A stretch of DNA of 64,000 nucleotides from Tiliqua scincoides. Its lineage: Eukaryota; Chordata; Lepidosauria; Squamata; Scincidae. Below are positions 1-11,452 of this stretch, piece by piece (position 1 is the stretch's first letter; each line of letters begins with the position of its first letter). The stretch covers positions 76,810,754 to 76,874,753 of the forward strand of contig NC_089826.1 in assembly GCF_035046505.1 (NCBI RefSeq), in the 5' to 3' direction. The notes beneath the pieces are model-generated. The model searched no databases. It saw only the letters and a list, made by a program, of their open reading frames with translations, and was not told the DNA's origin. Made by a program: the position numbers and the translations under genes.

Positions 1-662
1 TTACATATGTTTACATAAATTAATATATTAACGATGAACTTATATGAATTAATGAAGGTCTTGCAATAGCTCAAGGCCTATAAAAGGCCTCGCACAAAGC
101 AAGGCTGGCCTTTCCTTTGCTGCCTCTACTGCATCACAGACATGAAACAGCAAGCAGTGGAGGAAGCTCTCATCCCACAGCTCACGCAAGTGGTCAAACA
201 GTCACCCTCACGCTGAGAGCAGTTGCATCGGGCCAGTGTGGGCTCCAACAAATCTCTGGAGGGCCAGAGACTCATTGGAGACTGGGGGCTCCCTGAGGGC
301 TGCATTGAGAGGCCTCGAGGGCCGCAAGTGGCCCCAGGGCCGGGGTTTGGGCACCCCTGCCTTACATAATGGATGGGCCGGCCCTGCTCTCTCATAATTC
401 AAACGTTTGGAAAGGCTCTCCTACAGATCTTAATGCGTGGACAAATTCACGTGGGAGATTGCATCCAGGTATCCTGGCCCCAAGAAATTTGGGGCTTTAA
501 ATATAAAAACTGGAAGTTTGAAAGGGACTCAGAAACAGGTTGGAAGCCACTGAAGGTGCTAAAATCATGAGACAGTCACCTGCTCCTGAAACTCAGCTCC
601 TGTCTAGAGTGTGGCTGCATCATTCTGCACCACCCAAAATTTCAAAGGCAGCTTCATGTACC
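1..662. other. No gene seen
   Basis: AT-rich start, then mixed sequence with a GC-richer stretch at about 220-350. Open frames on both strands have no recognisable protein and no splice-supported partners. Confidence 0.4.
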
Positions 663-752
663 ACAATTATTTTCAACCTTTTCCATCTCATGGCACACTG
701 ACAATGCACTGAAATGAGCCAGGATGGTGTCATAGTTCAGGAGTCAGACTCA

Positions 753-932
753 GGGCCCAATCCTATCCAACTTTCCAGCACTGATGCAGCTGTACCAACA
801 GGGCATGCACTGCACCCTTGGGGGGGGGGGTTAGTCACAGAGGACTTGTCAAGGTAAGGGAATGTTTGTTCCCTTACCTCAGGGCTGCACTGTGGCTGCA
901 TCAGTGCTGGAAAGTTGGATAGGACTGAGCCC
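753..932 (+). mobile_element. Harbinger-like MITE, ~180 bp class
   Basis: Inverted ends gggcccaatcctatccaact / agttggataggactgagccc. The inner hairpin aagggaatg-tttgtt-ccctta is shared by copies at 11453, 24052, 26290, 34358, 44667, 48117 and 57585. Confidence 0.75.
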
Positions 933-1116
933 ATAGACCTGGAAGATACAGGTTCAAATCCCCACTCAGCCAGGAAGCTTCCTAAGTGACCTTGGGTCAG
1001 TCACTCTCAGCCTCCCCTACCTCACAGAGTTTTTGTGAGGACAAAAGGAGGGAAGGAACCATGTACACCTCCCTGCGCTCTTTGGAGGAAAGGTGATATA
1101 AAAATAAACTTAATAA

Positions 1117-1206
1117 GGGCACAATCCTAACCAGGTCTACTCAGAAGTAAGTCCTATTTTGTTCAATGGGGCTTACTCTCAGGAAAGTGTGGTTAGGATT
1201 GCAGCC
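1117..1206 (+). mobile_element. Harbinger-like 90-bp MITE with TAA duplication
   Basis: Exactly 90 bp, with ends gggcacaatcctaacc / ggttaggattgcagcc. Flanked by TAA at 1114-1116 and 1207-1209. It differs at only two positions from the copy at 4731-4820. Confidence 0.85.
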
Positions 1207-1397
1207 TAAATTAAATAAATGTTCAGGGCACAGAATAAGGTTTTTGACAATTGACAAGGTGCACCACACTGCCAGCAGGGGCCCCACATCCCCAGTGACC
1301 CTACTAATAAAGTACCCACCTACGCCCCAACCCCCATGTCACACCTGCGCTTTTGCAGCACTTCAGTGTGCTGTGGCACACCGGTTGAAAATTGCTG

Positions 1398-1888
1398 AAG
1401 AAGCACATTTCAGGAATCTGATCAAGATGAAACTTCTCCTGGCTGCAACATGTTGAATTACCTGGCACATGCAGCTCCATCATCATGTTGAAAGTCTTCA
1501 CCGTCCCCCCAGCAATTGACTGATTGAAACCAAGTCTCTATTCCCAACTTTCCAAATCATCTGTTTACTGAACCGGCACAAATACTCCTCGGTTGTTCTA
1601 ACAGTTAAAATATTTCTGCTTGCTGCTAAATAGAGCCTTTATACCATTAAGCAGAACATCCTTCAAAAGCTCCGGCCTGCCAGCCCACATGCCTTTTCTG
1701 CAAGACAATGTCTACATGCTTAGGGCAACCAATCTGAAATTAAAGACTTCCATCGGCTTCTCTCCACTCGTGCTTCTGCCTGATTTGTATGGATTCCATC
1801 TTGCCTTTGCAGCCCATACACCACATCCTGCACCATTGCTAACATTCCCCCCATCTCAGGTGTGAATTTTCAGGGGATTTAGCAGGCT
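1398..1888. other. No gene seen
   Basis: Unique-looking, moderately AT-rich sequence without recognisable repeat or coding content. Confidence 0.35.
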
Positions 1889-1896
1889 TCTATGGG

Positions 1897-2594
1897 CAGT
1901 GGGGTATCCAGGGGGGCAATGAGGGCAAATGTCCCCAGTACTAGGCTTGAGGGGACAGCACCGTGACCCACTCCCCCCACCACTGAATTTTTGGTGCAGT
2001 TGGGAACCACATGGACAGTGGCTACACTCCTGCAGCCACTGTCTGCGCGGTTCCCAACCGCATCTGAGGGCCACCCTCTTCTCCTTTCCATTAAAGAAAG
2101 GGGAGGAGAAGAGGGCAGCCCTCAGAACAGCTGGGTAGCCAGCCAGAAGCGGTGCTTGACTCCTTTGATTTTGGAAGAGGGATGTGCTGCCTCTGGCTCC
2201 CATTGAGCCTTTCATACCCCTTAGCAGAGCTTCTTCGTGTTGCTAGAAGTGGCACCCAGGAGGTGAGCACTGCTTCTAGCGGCCACTTCCAGGTGACTAA
2301 GTGGTGTCCACCTCCTGGAAGTGGCCACTTGAAGAGGTGTTTGTCTCCTTTACTAGCCACACAAGAAAGCTCTGATGGAGCCTTTCGCCCCATGGCTAGC
2401 AGCCATGCAGGAGGCTCCCTTGGAACCTGGGCCACTTCCTGCCTCCCCTCCTCCATTTTTAAAAAAAATGGAAAGGAGGAGGTGGCACGGAAGTAATTGT
2501 GGTGATGCGATGATGTCACCACAATTACTTGTTGGTGGGGGGGGCAGCAGATGGGGGGTGGCTCCTGGTGAGAAAAGCATCAGGACCACCACTG
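1897..2594 (+). mobile_element. hAT-like GC-rich MITE (698 bp) with near-perfect 8-bp duplication
   Basis: Starts cagtggggtatccagg and ends ccaccactg. Flanks are tctatggg (1889-1896) and cctatggg (2595-2602), 7 of 8 alike. The inside contains several nested inverted repeats, which is why open frames appear on both strands. Confidence 0.65.
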
Positions 2595-2619
2595 CCTATG
2601 GGGAGAAAGCTAGGGAAGA

Positions 2620-2905
2620 TAGTCAAGTGAGCCCTTGGTACCCATGTGAGATTTGTTCCAGGATCCGCTACAGATACCAAATTCCACAGATAATGAAATT
2701 CGGGGGTGGGGGGGACGTTGACAAACTGAAAGTGCCTTCAGGTCACCTCTGGGAGGCCTGCTGATCTGCAGGGAGGCCTCCCCATGCCTCAGAAGGCCTC
2801 ATGGACATGACTGAGAAGCACTTCCAATCGCGTCCTGGAGGTCCCCTGAGACCCTGCAGCCATAAGCTCGGCATCCATGGATATTCAAATCAGCGCATGA
2901 TCAGG
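2620..2905. mobile_element. Tigger/pogo-like MITE, degraded
   Basis: Contains the pattern 'gcccttggtacccatgtgag ... ttccaggatccgc ... ataccaaattccacagat' and, at the other end, 'agctcggcatccatgg'. These are the terminal motifs of mariner/pogo MITEs that also occur at 14154, 46686 and 48575. Confidence 0.5.
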
Positions 2906-3590
2906 TGGCCCACTGAATATGTTTGCATCGCTCCTCCTCCAGATTCCACCCACTGATCTTTAGCCACCCAGATTATCCCACAGTCCTTTGGGTACCAGAT
3001 TTCTTGAACCTTATTGGACACAGCAGCCATTTAATCTGCAAATAGTTACCTGTGGATATCCGTGTTTTGAAACGCAGGCTGCCTTTTATTTATCTTTACT
3101 GCTTTTCTTGGCAATCCTCCTGGCCTTTGCCACTTCTCACTATGCTCTTTCTCTATATTAATTATGAAAATATTTCTATGCAAAACAAGTTCTTTAATGT
3201 CAAGTTACAAGATTCGAATGTTTGCTTCCTTTCCAGTTGGAAACTCCTTGTTGGGACTGCATTGATACCTATCCCATACAAGTGTTGATCCTATAGACAT
3301 ATACAAGGATATTAAGAGGAGGGAAGGGTCAGCATATCTGAAGACAATAGAGCATGAGGATGCCATTGTCTTTGGGTATAGAAGGACAACAGCAGTGATT
3401 CTGACTAATCCTCAGTTGGTCAACAAAAGGCTTTGTTGAAATGATGCTGCCAACTCTTTCACTGTGATACTTGCAAATCATAGGCATGCAAGAATAGGCT
3501 GTATAAGATATATTGCAGAGCTTTATAGTGGAAATCCCCTGGGGGTTGGGGGATAAGAACAGGCCCTCAGTTTGGCTGTACATGTCGTAA
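2906..3590. other. No gene seen
   Basis: AT-rich sequence; short open frames lack any family signature. Confidence 0.35.
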
Positions 3591-4000
3591 GAGGCGACTA
3601 AACAGCCACCGGGTAGATGGGACTCGTCAGCCTGGGAAGGCAGCTCATCTGAGAGAAGGAAACCTCTGATCCCAAACCTCCACTGCCTTGTGGCTACATC
3701 CAGTTATGGAAAAGGCTTCAGGAGTCAACCTCGAGGCAAAATCCGGAGCCAGAGTTCCTGAGGCAGTTCATGGCTGAACACAGTCACGCTCTGGCAACTC
3801 CTGCAACGCCGCTGGAACCAACCGTATTGGCCTCTGCCTTTCCATTGGACCATTTCAGTAACGTGGAGGGGGGGGATTTGCTGCATGGGAAACAGTCTAT
3901 CCTCCATATCTACTTTACCCAGGCTTTGCGCACTGGAGAGGACACTCTGTTCCAGAACCACCATTCAGATACCATAGTCTTCAGAGACTGAAGGATGCCA
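3590..4000 (+). mobile_element. LINE 3' end, same family as 51426-52048
   Basis: Begins gtcgtaagaggcgactaaac and ends gataccatagtcttcagaga followed by ctgaaggatgccaaca. The last 35 bases match the reverse complement of the left end of the insertion at 51426, which fixes the orientation and 3' terminus. It is non-coding 3' UTR. Confidence 0.65.
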
Positions 4001-4730
4001 ACAGCTATAGTGGAAGAATGTCTTGTTATTTATGTGAAACTCCTTCTATAGCCTCCCAAATGGAGTGGATGCCAATTCATTCTGTGTCCTGAGTATTCCC
4101 CAGTATGATGAATACCATATTATCCTAATCAGCTAAGGCAGAGGCAATATCATTCTGTTTCGGCTGCTCTGTTATTATCCATTATGTGGTAAGGAGGGAG
4201 AACAGAGGACTGAAAACCAAAATTCCTCTCCTCGTTTTAGCAATCCCATTAAGAATTCCCAGGCGTCTCCCGGCCAATAACATCTGATTTCACGTGCATC
4301 CATGTAATTTGGGGGAGAATCCTGCTGCTCACGCTACTCACTGGGCCGCTTTAAAGATATAGTTGGAAAAGACATTAATATAACAAATGGTTTACAGCCA
4401 GCATCTCAGACTATGAGTTGGGATTCAGTAGGTGGGTCACAAGTCCATTTCAAGTGGGTCCCCATTCATTTCAATGTGTACTTTATTTTTAATAAAACTT
4501 GATGCTACCATGGTATGTGATTGCATGTGAGGAATGTGTACTTTTAACAAGCTACTATGTTCATGCTTTTAACAATGAAAGTGAATGGGGTTTAATCCTG
4601 GGTAAGTGGGGATAGGATTGCAGATTTTGGGATGTTTTTAAACAGATCAGAAACTGCTTGGGATGATTAGGAGGGGTCTTATTTATTTTAAATAAATTTT
4701 TAAACTTATTGTAAACTTTTAAGTTACTCA

Positions 4731-4820
4731 GGGCACAATCCTAGCCCGGTCTACTCAGAAGTAAGTCCTATTTTGTTCAATGGGGCTTACTCTCAGGAAA
4801 GTGTGGTTAGGATTGCAGCC
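4731..4820 (+). mobile_element. Harbinger-like 90-bp MITE with TCA duplication
   Basis: Ends gggcacaatcctagcc / ggttaggattgcagcc. TCA at 4728-4730 and 4821-4823. 88 of 90 bases equal the copy at 1117-1206. Confidence 0.85.
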
Positions 4821-4823
4821 TCA

Positions 4824-5231
4824 GGGCACAACCCTAACTGTGCCTGGCCCAGCGCAAATCCCTTGCGCCTGCCCAGGAAGGTTGCAAATGTGCTGTAAAG
4901 CACATTTGTGCTTCTGTGGAAGTAAACCGTGGCAGCGCACAGAGGTATGCTGGCCCACAGAGACCAAACACAGCCTCCACAGCAGCCAAATCCAGCCCCT
5001 GTTCCCAGGCAGTGCAGAGCAGCTCCTGGCTGCTCCATTCTGTTTGGATCTGCACCACCTCCTCAGGTGGTGCAGATCCAAGTAAATCCATTGGGGCTGC
5101 TGCTGCTCTCCCCAGAGTAAGGAGAAAAGTTTCCCCTTGCCTTGGCTGAGTCACAGTTGGCCCCAAACTTGCGCTAGATACAGCTCAAGCCTGCTGGCCT
5201 GTCTGTTCCAGCACAAGTTAGGATTGCACTG
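4824..5231 (+). mobile_element. Harbinger-like long MITE (408 bp)
   Basis: Starts gggcacaaccctaac and ends gttaggattgcactg. TCA lies on both sides (4821-4823, 5232-5234). It directly abuts the 90-bp copy, sharing its TCA. Inner sequence resembles 12038-12607 and 53777-54309. Confidence 0.8.
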
Positions 5232-5388
5232 TCAATTTATTTGATTTTGTTGTAAGGGGGTTTTAAAAATTTTCCTGCTTGATGATGTCACTTCCCGGCA
5301 TGACATAATGACATCACTTCTGGTGGGTCCCAACAGAATTGTCATTCTAAAAAGTGGGTCCAAGTACTAAAAGGTTTGAGAACCACTG

Positions 5389-5917
5389 GTTTACAGCAAA
5401 ACAAATCATAAAGGAATACACAGCTAAAAACAAGGCCTGAGGAAAAGCACTATAATTAATTACACACAGAATAAATCTGAAGTAAAAGAACAGATTCATT
5501 CCCAGATGTTATCGTAATAAATCTTTCCAAAATGAACAGTGCAATGTCTGTGGTTTTTGAGCGTCCATTAAAGAGCTATAACATGTACATGACATAAGAG
5601 TACTGGATCGCATAAAATTATTTTGGCTGCACAAGGCCCCTGAAGAGTCTCCACTGGCCATTTTTTCTGAAATTGCTACCACCAGACCCCAGGGGACCAA
5701 GAGTCAACCAAGCATGTCAATGTCAGCTTCAGCAATGGAGGGCTGGCATACATTCACAGGCTGTAGTGGAGCTCAGAGGATCTCCTATATTACTTTATAT
5801 CTGGTTCTTTAAAGGAAGAGCATGATCACACCATGGTCTTGACCAGAGCGTGGTTACAAGAGGAGGGGTAGGGTTACTAGAGCAATAGTGTCAACAAGAG
5901 TGTTTAAAACTTGCACA

Positions 5918-5918
<1 letters not shown>
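5389..5918. other. No gene seen
   Basis: Unique-looking sequence with no coding family recognised. Confidence 0.3.

Positions 5919-5990
<72 letters not shown>
5919..5990. repeat. Microsatellite (GTCT)n then (CT)n
   Basis: About ten GTCT units run into about fifteen CT units without interruption, so it is probably length-variable. Confidence 0.95.
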
Positions 5991-5991
<1 letters not shown>

Positions 5992-6374
5992 GGCACTCAG
6001 AACATTAAAAACATGCGCCCTGATTATGCAGCATATTATTATTATTTAATGAATTATTATTTAATGAATTTTAACCTACCTTTCTACCACCCAATGGGGT
6101 ATCCAAGGCAGTTTACAACATAAAAGGAACGCACAATACAGCAAAAAAATAAACACAATATTAAAAACATTAAAACCTAAAACAATAAAACAAATCAGAC
6201 CCCAACAGATCACTAATGAGGCATAGTGTGGCCTCATGCTACAACTTCTGGTACATGAGAGTGAATAATGAGTTCCTGATAGTTTGATGACTACTCCAAG
6301 CTACTAGAATTTGATGACACTCTGTCTAGGTATAAACCAAAATAAACAGTTTCTTTAGTTTAAAAATGGGCAGG

Positions 6375-6398
6375 GGAGAGAGAGAGAGAGAGAGAGAG
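6375..6398. repeat. Microsatellite (GA)n
   Basis: An uninterrupted run of about twelve GA units. Confidence 0.9.
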
Positions 6399-6654
6399 CA
6401 TCTACTAATTCTGGAGCTTACGTAACACACTTATCTGGAAGTAAGCCCAAAGAACACATTGGAACTTACTTCTGAGTTAGACACACCTAGGATTGTGTTC
6501 TAGAGGCTTCTGACTGTCAGAAAATTTTTTTGTGGGTAGCTAGATTATGCTCTCTGGCCCCTGGGGACTAACTAGTACTGCATGCATGGGCATGTGCTTG
6601 CTTCCATTCAACTTGTACCTCGGTAAATCAGCACTGAGTTTTAAAAAGTACCAG

Positions 6655-7720
6655 TTATCTTGAGAGCCAGGGTGGTGTAGTAGTATGGGAGTTGGACTTA
6701 CCAGATTCAAATCTTCCACATAGCCATGAAGCTTCCTGGGTGACCTAGTGATTATTCGTCTCTCTCTCTCTCTCTCAGTCTAACCTACCTCACAGGGTTG
6801 TTGTGAGGGCAAAAGGGGAGAGAAGGAATTAGGGATGGGCACTTGACTTGAAGTGACTTGACTCAAGTTGCAAAAACCCCTGGTTTTGGCAACTCAAGTT
6901 GACTCGAGTTGGGGACATCCAGATGTGGACAGCCCATTATGTTCTATGGGACAAATGCTCTGGGTGCGAGACTGTAGGACCCCGCGGAAGCCTCTCTGAG
7001 GTTCCCAAATGTGCTAACTACCGAAGGGGTCAGAAGCACAGTTTATAGCATCGGGGAAGCTCCAGGGAGTTTTCCTGAAGCAGGCTCAGGTCACTCGAGG
7101 CTCGGTGAGCCTCAAGTAAGTGGAGGGGGGAATTTCTGCATAGGGGGCTGGCGACAGTCCGCAGGGGGCGCCATCACAGGCCTTTGCGTGGGGCTGGGGA
7201 GGTCCGCCACTGGGGACATCACTGACTTCGACTCAACTTGTGACTCAGGGCCAGTGGCTCTGAAAAGAGTCATGACTCAAATAGACTCCTCATCTAGAGT
7301 CCCTTGTGTGTGTGATGTGTTTTCTTGCTGCTTTTTTGAGCCTGTAGGCCATCTGGAAGTTGGTATCTGAAGTCTGAAGACCCGATAGCATAAGCAGATG
7401 TGGTAGGAGGAGGGTAGGTGGTTCCAGGAGGGAGGGTCTGGGGGGGTTTGAGGGGAGGAGGAAGACTTACAGTTTTTGTTTTGTTTTTGCTCAAGGACTT
7501 GTTTCTCAAAATGACTTGTGACTCAACTCAAAATGACTCAAAATTTTCTGCGAGTCTGCAGGGTACACTATGACTCGTGCCTTCAGTCGCAGGGTCGCTG
7601 ACTTGTGACTTGACTCGGGAGACAGCCCAATAACTGGAGCATGCCTCTGGAAGGAACCATGTACACTACCCTGAGTTCCTTGGAGAAAGGGTGGTATAAA
7701 AATGTGGAAAATAAATGTGA
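6655..7720 (+). mobile_element. MIR-like SINE split by an 820-bp element
   Basis: The head gagccagggtggtgtagtag and core (cctacctcacagggttgttg) end at about 6828. The SINE tail resumes at about 7650 with ggaaccatgtacactaccct and the gagttccttggagaaagg motif. Confidence 0.75.
6829..7648. mobile_element. DNA-transposon-like element rich in ACTCAAGT-type motifs
   Basis: It interrupts the SINE at 6655-7720. Flanks agaaggaa (6821-6828) and ggaaggaa (7649-7656) agree at 7 of 8 positions. The start agggatgggcacttgac resembles the ends of 10622-10998. The same short motif (gactcaagt, gactcgagt, tgactcaa) recurs many times at both ends. Confidence 0.6.
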
Positions 7721-8272
7721 AAAATACTCTCTCCTAGCAAGAAAGTTGATCATACAACAGGCTGCCTGGGAACTTCCAGTGAGAGCTGTGAACAGTAAAA
7801 AAAACAATGGATTTTCTTCATTTGGCTCTTCTTTTTCACAAGTCAGCATGTTGGATACCATAAACACAGGCATAACATGTCAAGCCTATGACTCACATAA
7901 ATGCTGAAAGGGAATTTGGAGGAAAAATTACCATGACACGAAATGACTTCCAGAGTGTTGCAGCCTGTTTATGCTTGCAAGCAGGCAGAACGGAAGGGTG
8001 CCAGAAGGTTGCCAACCAGGCTGCTGAGAATGAGGATTCATATATGCAAAGAGAGATGTGCAAGCCAAGATCTTCTTTGAGAGTAGGTGCCAGCAATATG
8101 AATCCCTACCTGCTCTTAATACCAGGACTGGTCCCAACTTTCTGGCACCTTGTTCTGAGTCACTGTCCCTACTTTGCATTTTGGGAAGATCTTGGGGGTG
8201 CGCTCTTTAGAAAAATAAAAAAAGGATTTCTTCTGCCTCAACAAAGATTTTCGATGTTAAATATCCTATTTT

Positions 8273-8645
8273 CCTTGTTGTTCAGTCGTTAAGTCGCATC
8301 TGACTCTTTCTGACCCCATGGACCACATCATACAGGCCTCTCTGTCAATCACTAACTTCCAGAGTTTGTTCAAATTTATGTTCACTGCCTCGGTGACACT
8401 ATCTAATCATCTCATCCTCCGTTGTCCCTTCTTCTTCAATTTTTCCCAGCAACAGGGTCTTTCCTAAAGAGTCCTCCCTTCTCATGAGATGACCAAAGTA
8501 TTTAAGCTTCAGCTTCAGCATCTGTCCTTCCAATGAACAGTCAGGGTTGATTTCCTATAGAATTGACTGATTTGATCCCCTTGCAGTCCAGGGGACACTC
8601 AAAAGTCTTCTCCAATACCATAATTCAAAACCATCTATTCTTCGG
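8273..8645 (-). mobile_element. BovB (RTE) LINE fragment, antisense
   Basis: The plus strand begins gttgttcagtcgttaagtcg and continues with catctgactctttctgaccc, catctcatcctccgttgtcc, and near the end cttctccaataccataattc. This is the ruminant/squamate BovB ORF2 C-terminal and 3' region in antisense, diverged but easily recognised. Confidence 0.9.
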
Positions 8646-8649
8646 TGCT

Positions 8650-8880
8650 CACTACTATTTATTTTTCACATGTTTGCACCATCCTTCCTCCAAGGAGCTT
8701 AGGAGCCTTCCTTCCTTTTGTCCTTCCAATAACCCTGTGAGGTAGATGAGGTTGAGAATGAGTGGTCCACTATCACCTAGGAAGCTTCATGACTAAAACG
8801 GGATTTGAACCTGGATCTTCAGGTTTTAATCCAACTCTCAAACCACTACACAATCCTCACATTCTGGCTCTCTATTCATA
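8650..8880 (-). mobile_element. MIR-like SINE, antisense
   Basis: Contains ccctgtgaggtagatgaggt and cactacacaatcctcacatt, the reverse of the SINE core and tRNA head. It directly abuts the BovB fragment. Confidence 0.75.
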
Positions 8881-10621
8881 TCTATGTTTTTATTCACTAC
8901 CAGTAAGTGCAGGCAATAAGTGAGGTGAGGTGGGTCATTGGTCTGAATAATGCCACTCCCTAGGCTCTGAGAGGGGGAAGGCACGACTATTGTACGTGTA
9001 CATGAACACAAGAACTGGTGCACTCTTTCCCTCATCCAATGGCTACTTATGCAGATGGTCAACGTTGACTACACTTTATAACTGACATGCAGTAGTATTT
9101 GGGTGTTGGTCTACAGACATGCATTGGCATTTAGCCTTTGACAGCTGAAAACTGGTGAATGTTCTTATTTTTTTCTGTTAATCATAAAATGAAATAAACT
9201 TGAATGGAAGTTTCTTATTTCTGATGTCTGTCAAAAAAAAACCAAGATGGCCAACAGATACCAACAAGTCAGAAACTTATTTCTGAATCAGAGAGTTTGA
9301 ACTTTGCATTTAAAATGGAATGGGGATATTTCAAGTACCGGCAAAGTTTGAATATTGGAGATAATTTCAGTACAGGGTATGTGTGTTTTAAGTGCAATTT
9401 GATCCTATGCATGATTAGATAGCAGTGAGTCCTGTTGTGTTCAAGTTTCCTTGTGTGTGTAGGATTGCAGCAGAAAAGTCTTTGAGTCAGGTATTTATTT
9501 GACCCCATTTGTGTCATGGATATAGTCGCAGGCAGGCTCTGGGAAACCTGGGTTTAAATCTCCACAAGGCTCTTTCTGCCTAATCTTCACTAGTGTGTTG
9601 CTTGGACATCATCTGGGGAAAACCTATTCTTAAGCTGCTCTGAGTGCCTTGGAGGAAGGGAGGACGATAAGCATAGTCAAATCCTACTCCTGCCCTTCTT
9701 TTGAAATGTACAAACAGATTTCAAGCTGGGTACCTGTTTTTATATGGGATTTTCCCCCTCGTTTCCCAAAAAAGCAACCTCCCTATTAGTCATGAAGCAT
9801 GAATGAGAGCCAAGCTGGAAGGAAGGTAAAAAATCAACTCATAAAAATAGGCAATTCCTTCCTGTAATTTATAATACACTTAGTCAGCAGACAAAAAATA
9901 GAAAAGCTAAGTACTTCCAAATGGGTAAATGCCCCAGTTAGCATTGCATTAGGGCTATTTGAATGTGCAATTGGGTATAAAGCATTCTAAATTATTGCTA
10001 CACTTTAAAAACCCACAGCTGCCCCCCCCCACACTCAATCTTATTTACCTGTTTATTTTATTGTGTGCATCTTCTGGCATCCATGCAGTCTCCAAGGCCA
10101 GCTATAAGTGGTTTTGGGGAGACAGCAAACGTCTTAGGCTGCTGAGACTAATTAGAGAACATGGAGTTTGGTTCGTGAGACAAAGTCTGGATTCAAATCA
10201 AAACTGAGCCGTCTCCAAACTGGAGGAGTGAGGAATTCCAGTAAAGACAGAAAAATGTGGACTGTCATTGGATAAAAGATTGGATTCAGATTTTCCACAG
10301 CTGGTAAGGACATTTGGATCAGGGGCGCCAGTTATGGTATTTCCATTCGGAACATAATTTTGGAATGAAAAAGGTCATCTATGGACTTGATGTTTTATCA
10401 TGCTCTCGATACTATTTATTCATAGCATGACATGAAATGCTGGTTTGCTACAGAATAGGTAGCAAAGTGCAACTGATGTTATGACCCTTATTATAGACAA
10501 CTGTTTTACTAAAACAAAAACTAGGAACAATTTTGCACACTGAGACATGAAGGTTTTTGTCCTTTCCTTTCTGGGATGATTCACCCCTGGAAAGTTGTCT
10601 TGGTTAGGAGTCACCCAGGAG
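8881..10621. other. No gene seen; weak SINE piece near 9525-9675
   Basis: Mostly unique-looking AT-rich DNA. A degraded MIR-like piece (gcaggcaggctctgggaaac ... gtgccttggaggaagg) lies near 9525-9675. Confidence 0.35.
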
Positions 10622-10998
10622 CAGGGATGTGCCAGAACCAAGTCTCGAGTCGAGTCCCAAGTCTCCATCCCCCTTGACTCAAGTCACCCAAGTGTCCTAA
10701 TGGGTGGCGGTTGCAACTCATCCAGAGCCGTTTTTCAAGTCATTTTAACTTGAGTTCAAGTCTTTTTGAGAAACGTCAAGTAATTAAAGCAGCACTAAAC
10801 AAAACAAGCACACACACAAAACACACACAAGTACAGACAGACACAAGCACACACAAAAGAGAGTTGTGACTTGAGTCTATTTGAGTCTTTTCAGTTTTAG
10901 TGTAAAACCCCTGAGTCACGAGCGACTCGAGTTCATCTAAGATGTAAAAAAAAGTGTGGTTTTGCCATTCAAGTCATTCAAGTTGCAGCCCATCCCTG
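10622..10998. mobile_element. MITE with inverted cagggatg ends and ACTCAAGT-type motifs
   Basis: Starts cagggatgtgcc and ends agcccatccctg, an inverted pair. The inside repeats gactcaagtc/gactcgagt motifs as in 6829-7648. A CA-rich microsatellite lies at about 10806-10860. Confidence 0.65.
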
Positions 10999-11452
10999 CC
11001 CAGAATCAATGGTGTTGCTACCTGCTTGTTGTCCTGGTGCAGTGACTCATGGCATCAGCCCATGAGTCCATGAATGCACAGACATGGAAGTAATTGGTGG
11101 TCACATGATGACATCACCACAACACTGCCAATTACTTCCAGCTTGTGAGCTGACAACTCAGAGATGAGTGAAGAAGCAACTTGGCTGAGCTCAGACTGGC
11201 TGCTTCTTCTGTCCACTCTTGAGTTCTGCGGTGGCCTGGCTCACAGCAACAGAAGGGTTACACTCCCTTCTGGCCTGGTATCCAGGGCAGATTGCACCCG
11301 CCCCTGCTACTTGCTACATCACTGCCCAGGAGCAACAAATATTCTCTAATTTGATTCCTTCTTACTTCCTTAAGTTAGATCAAAGCCTTCAAGTCCAAAT
11401 CCATTTTGGTCGCCTCCACTCACCTGAAGAAACTTTGGTCTTCAGACTCATT

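Larger units (their letters stand above)
716..1225 (+). mobile_element. MIR-like tRNA-derived SINE, carrying two MITEs
   Basis: Starts gagccaggatggtgtcatag, then (after an inserted MITE) aggttcaaatccccactcag, gtgacc-ttgggtcagtcac and cctcacagagtttttgtgagg, ending near the lysine-rich tail. This is the box A/box B tRNA head and core of the MIR-like family common in lizards. Confidence 0.75.
663..1397. mobile_element. hAT-type MITE, split by a SINE and two MITEs
   Basis: The left part (about 663-715) reads ttttcaacctt-ttccatctcatggcacactgac. The right part (about 1235-1397) continues gacaattgacaaggtgcac and ends ggttgaaaattgctg. The same family occurs whole at 41026-41253 and 52590-52816 with 8-bp target duplications. 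A MIR-like SINE sits inside this copy. Confidence 0.75.
4398..5388 (-). mobile_element. hAT-Charlie-like MITE with perfect 8-bp TSD and two MITEs inside
   Basis: The right end ggtttgagaaccactg and left end ccagcatctcagac are hAT-type inverted termini. Flanks are gtttacag on both sides (4390-4397 and 5389-5396). The body matches 35891-36243 and 62821-63183 in reverse orientation. Two Harbinger-like MITEs are nested in it. Confidence 0.85.

Noticed and set aside
2091-2522. Frames of 114-143 codons on both strands
   Set aside because: They lie inside a GC-rich hAT-like MITE with internal inverted repeats, which opens frames on both strands.
5911-6123. A frame starting MHICLSVCLSVCLS
   Set aside because: Translation of the GTCT/CT microsatellite.
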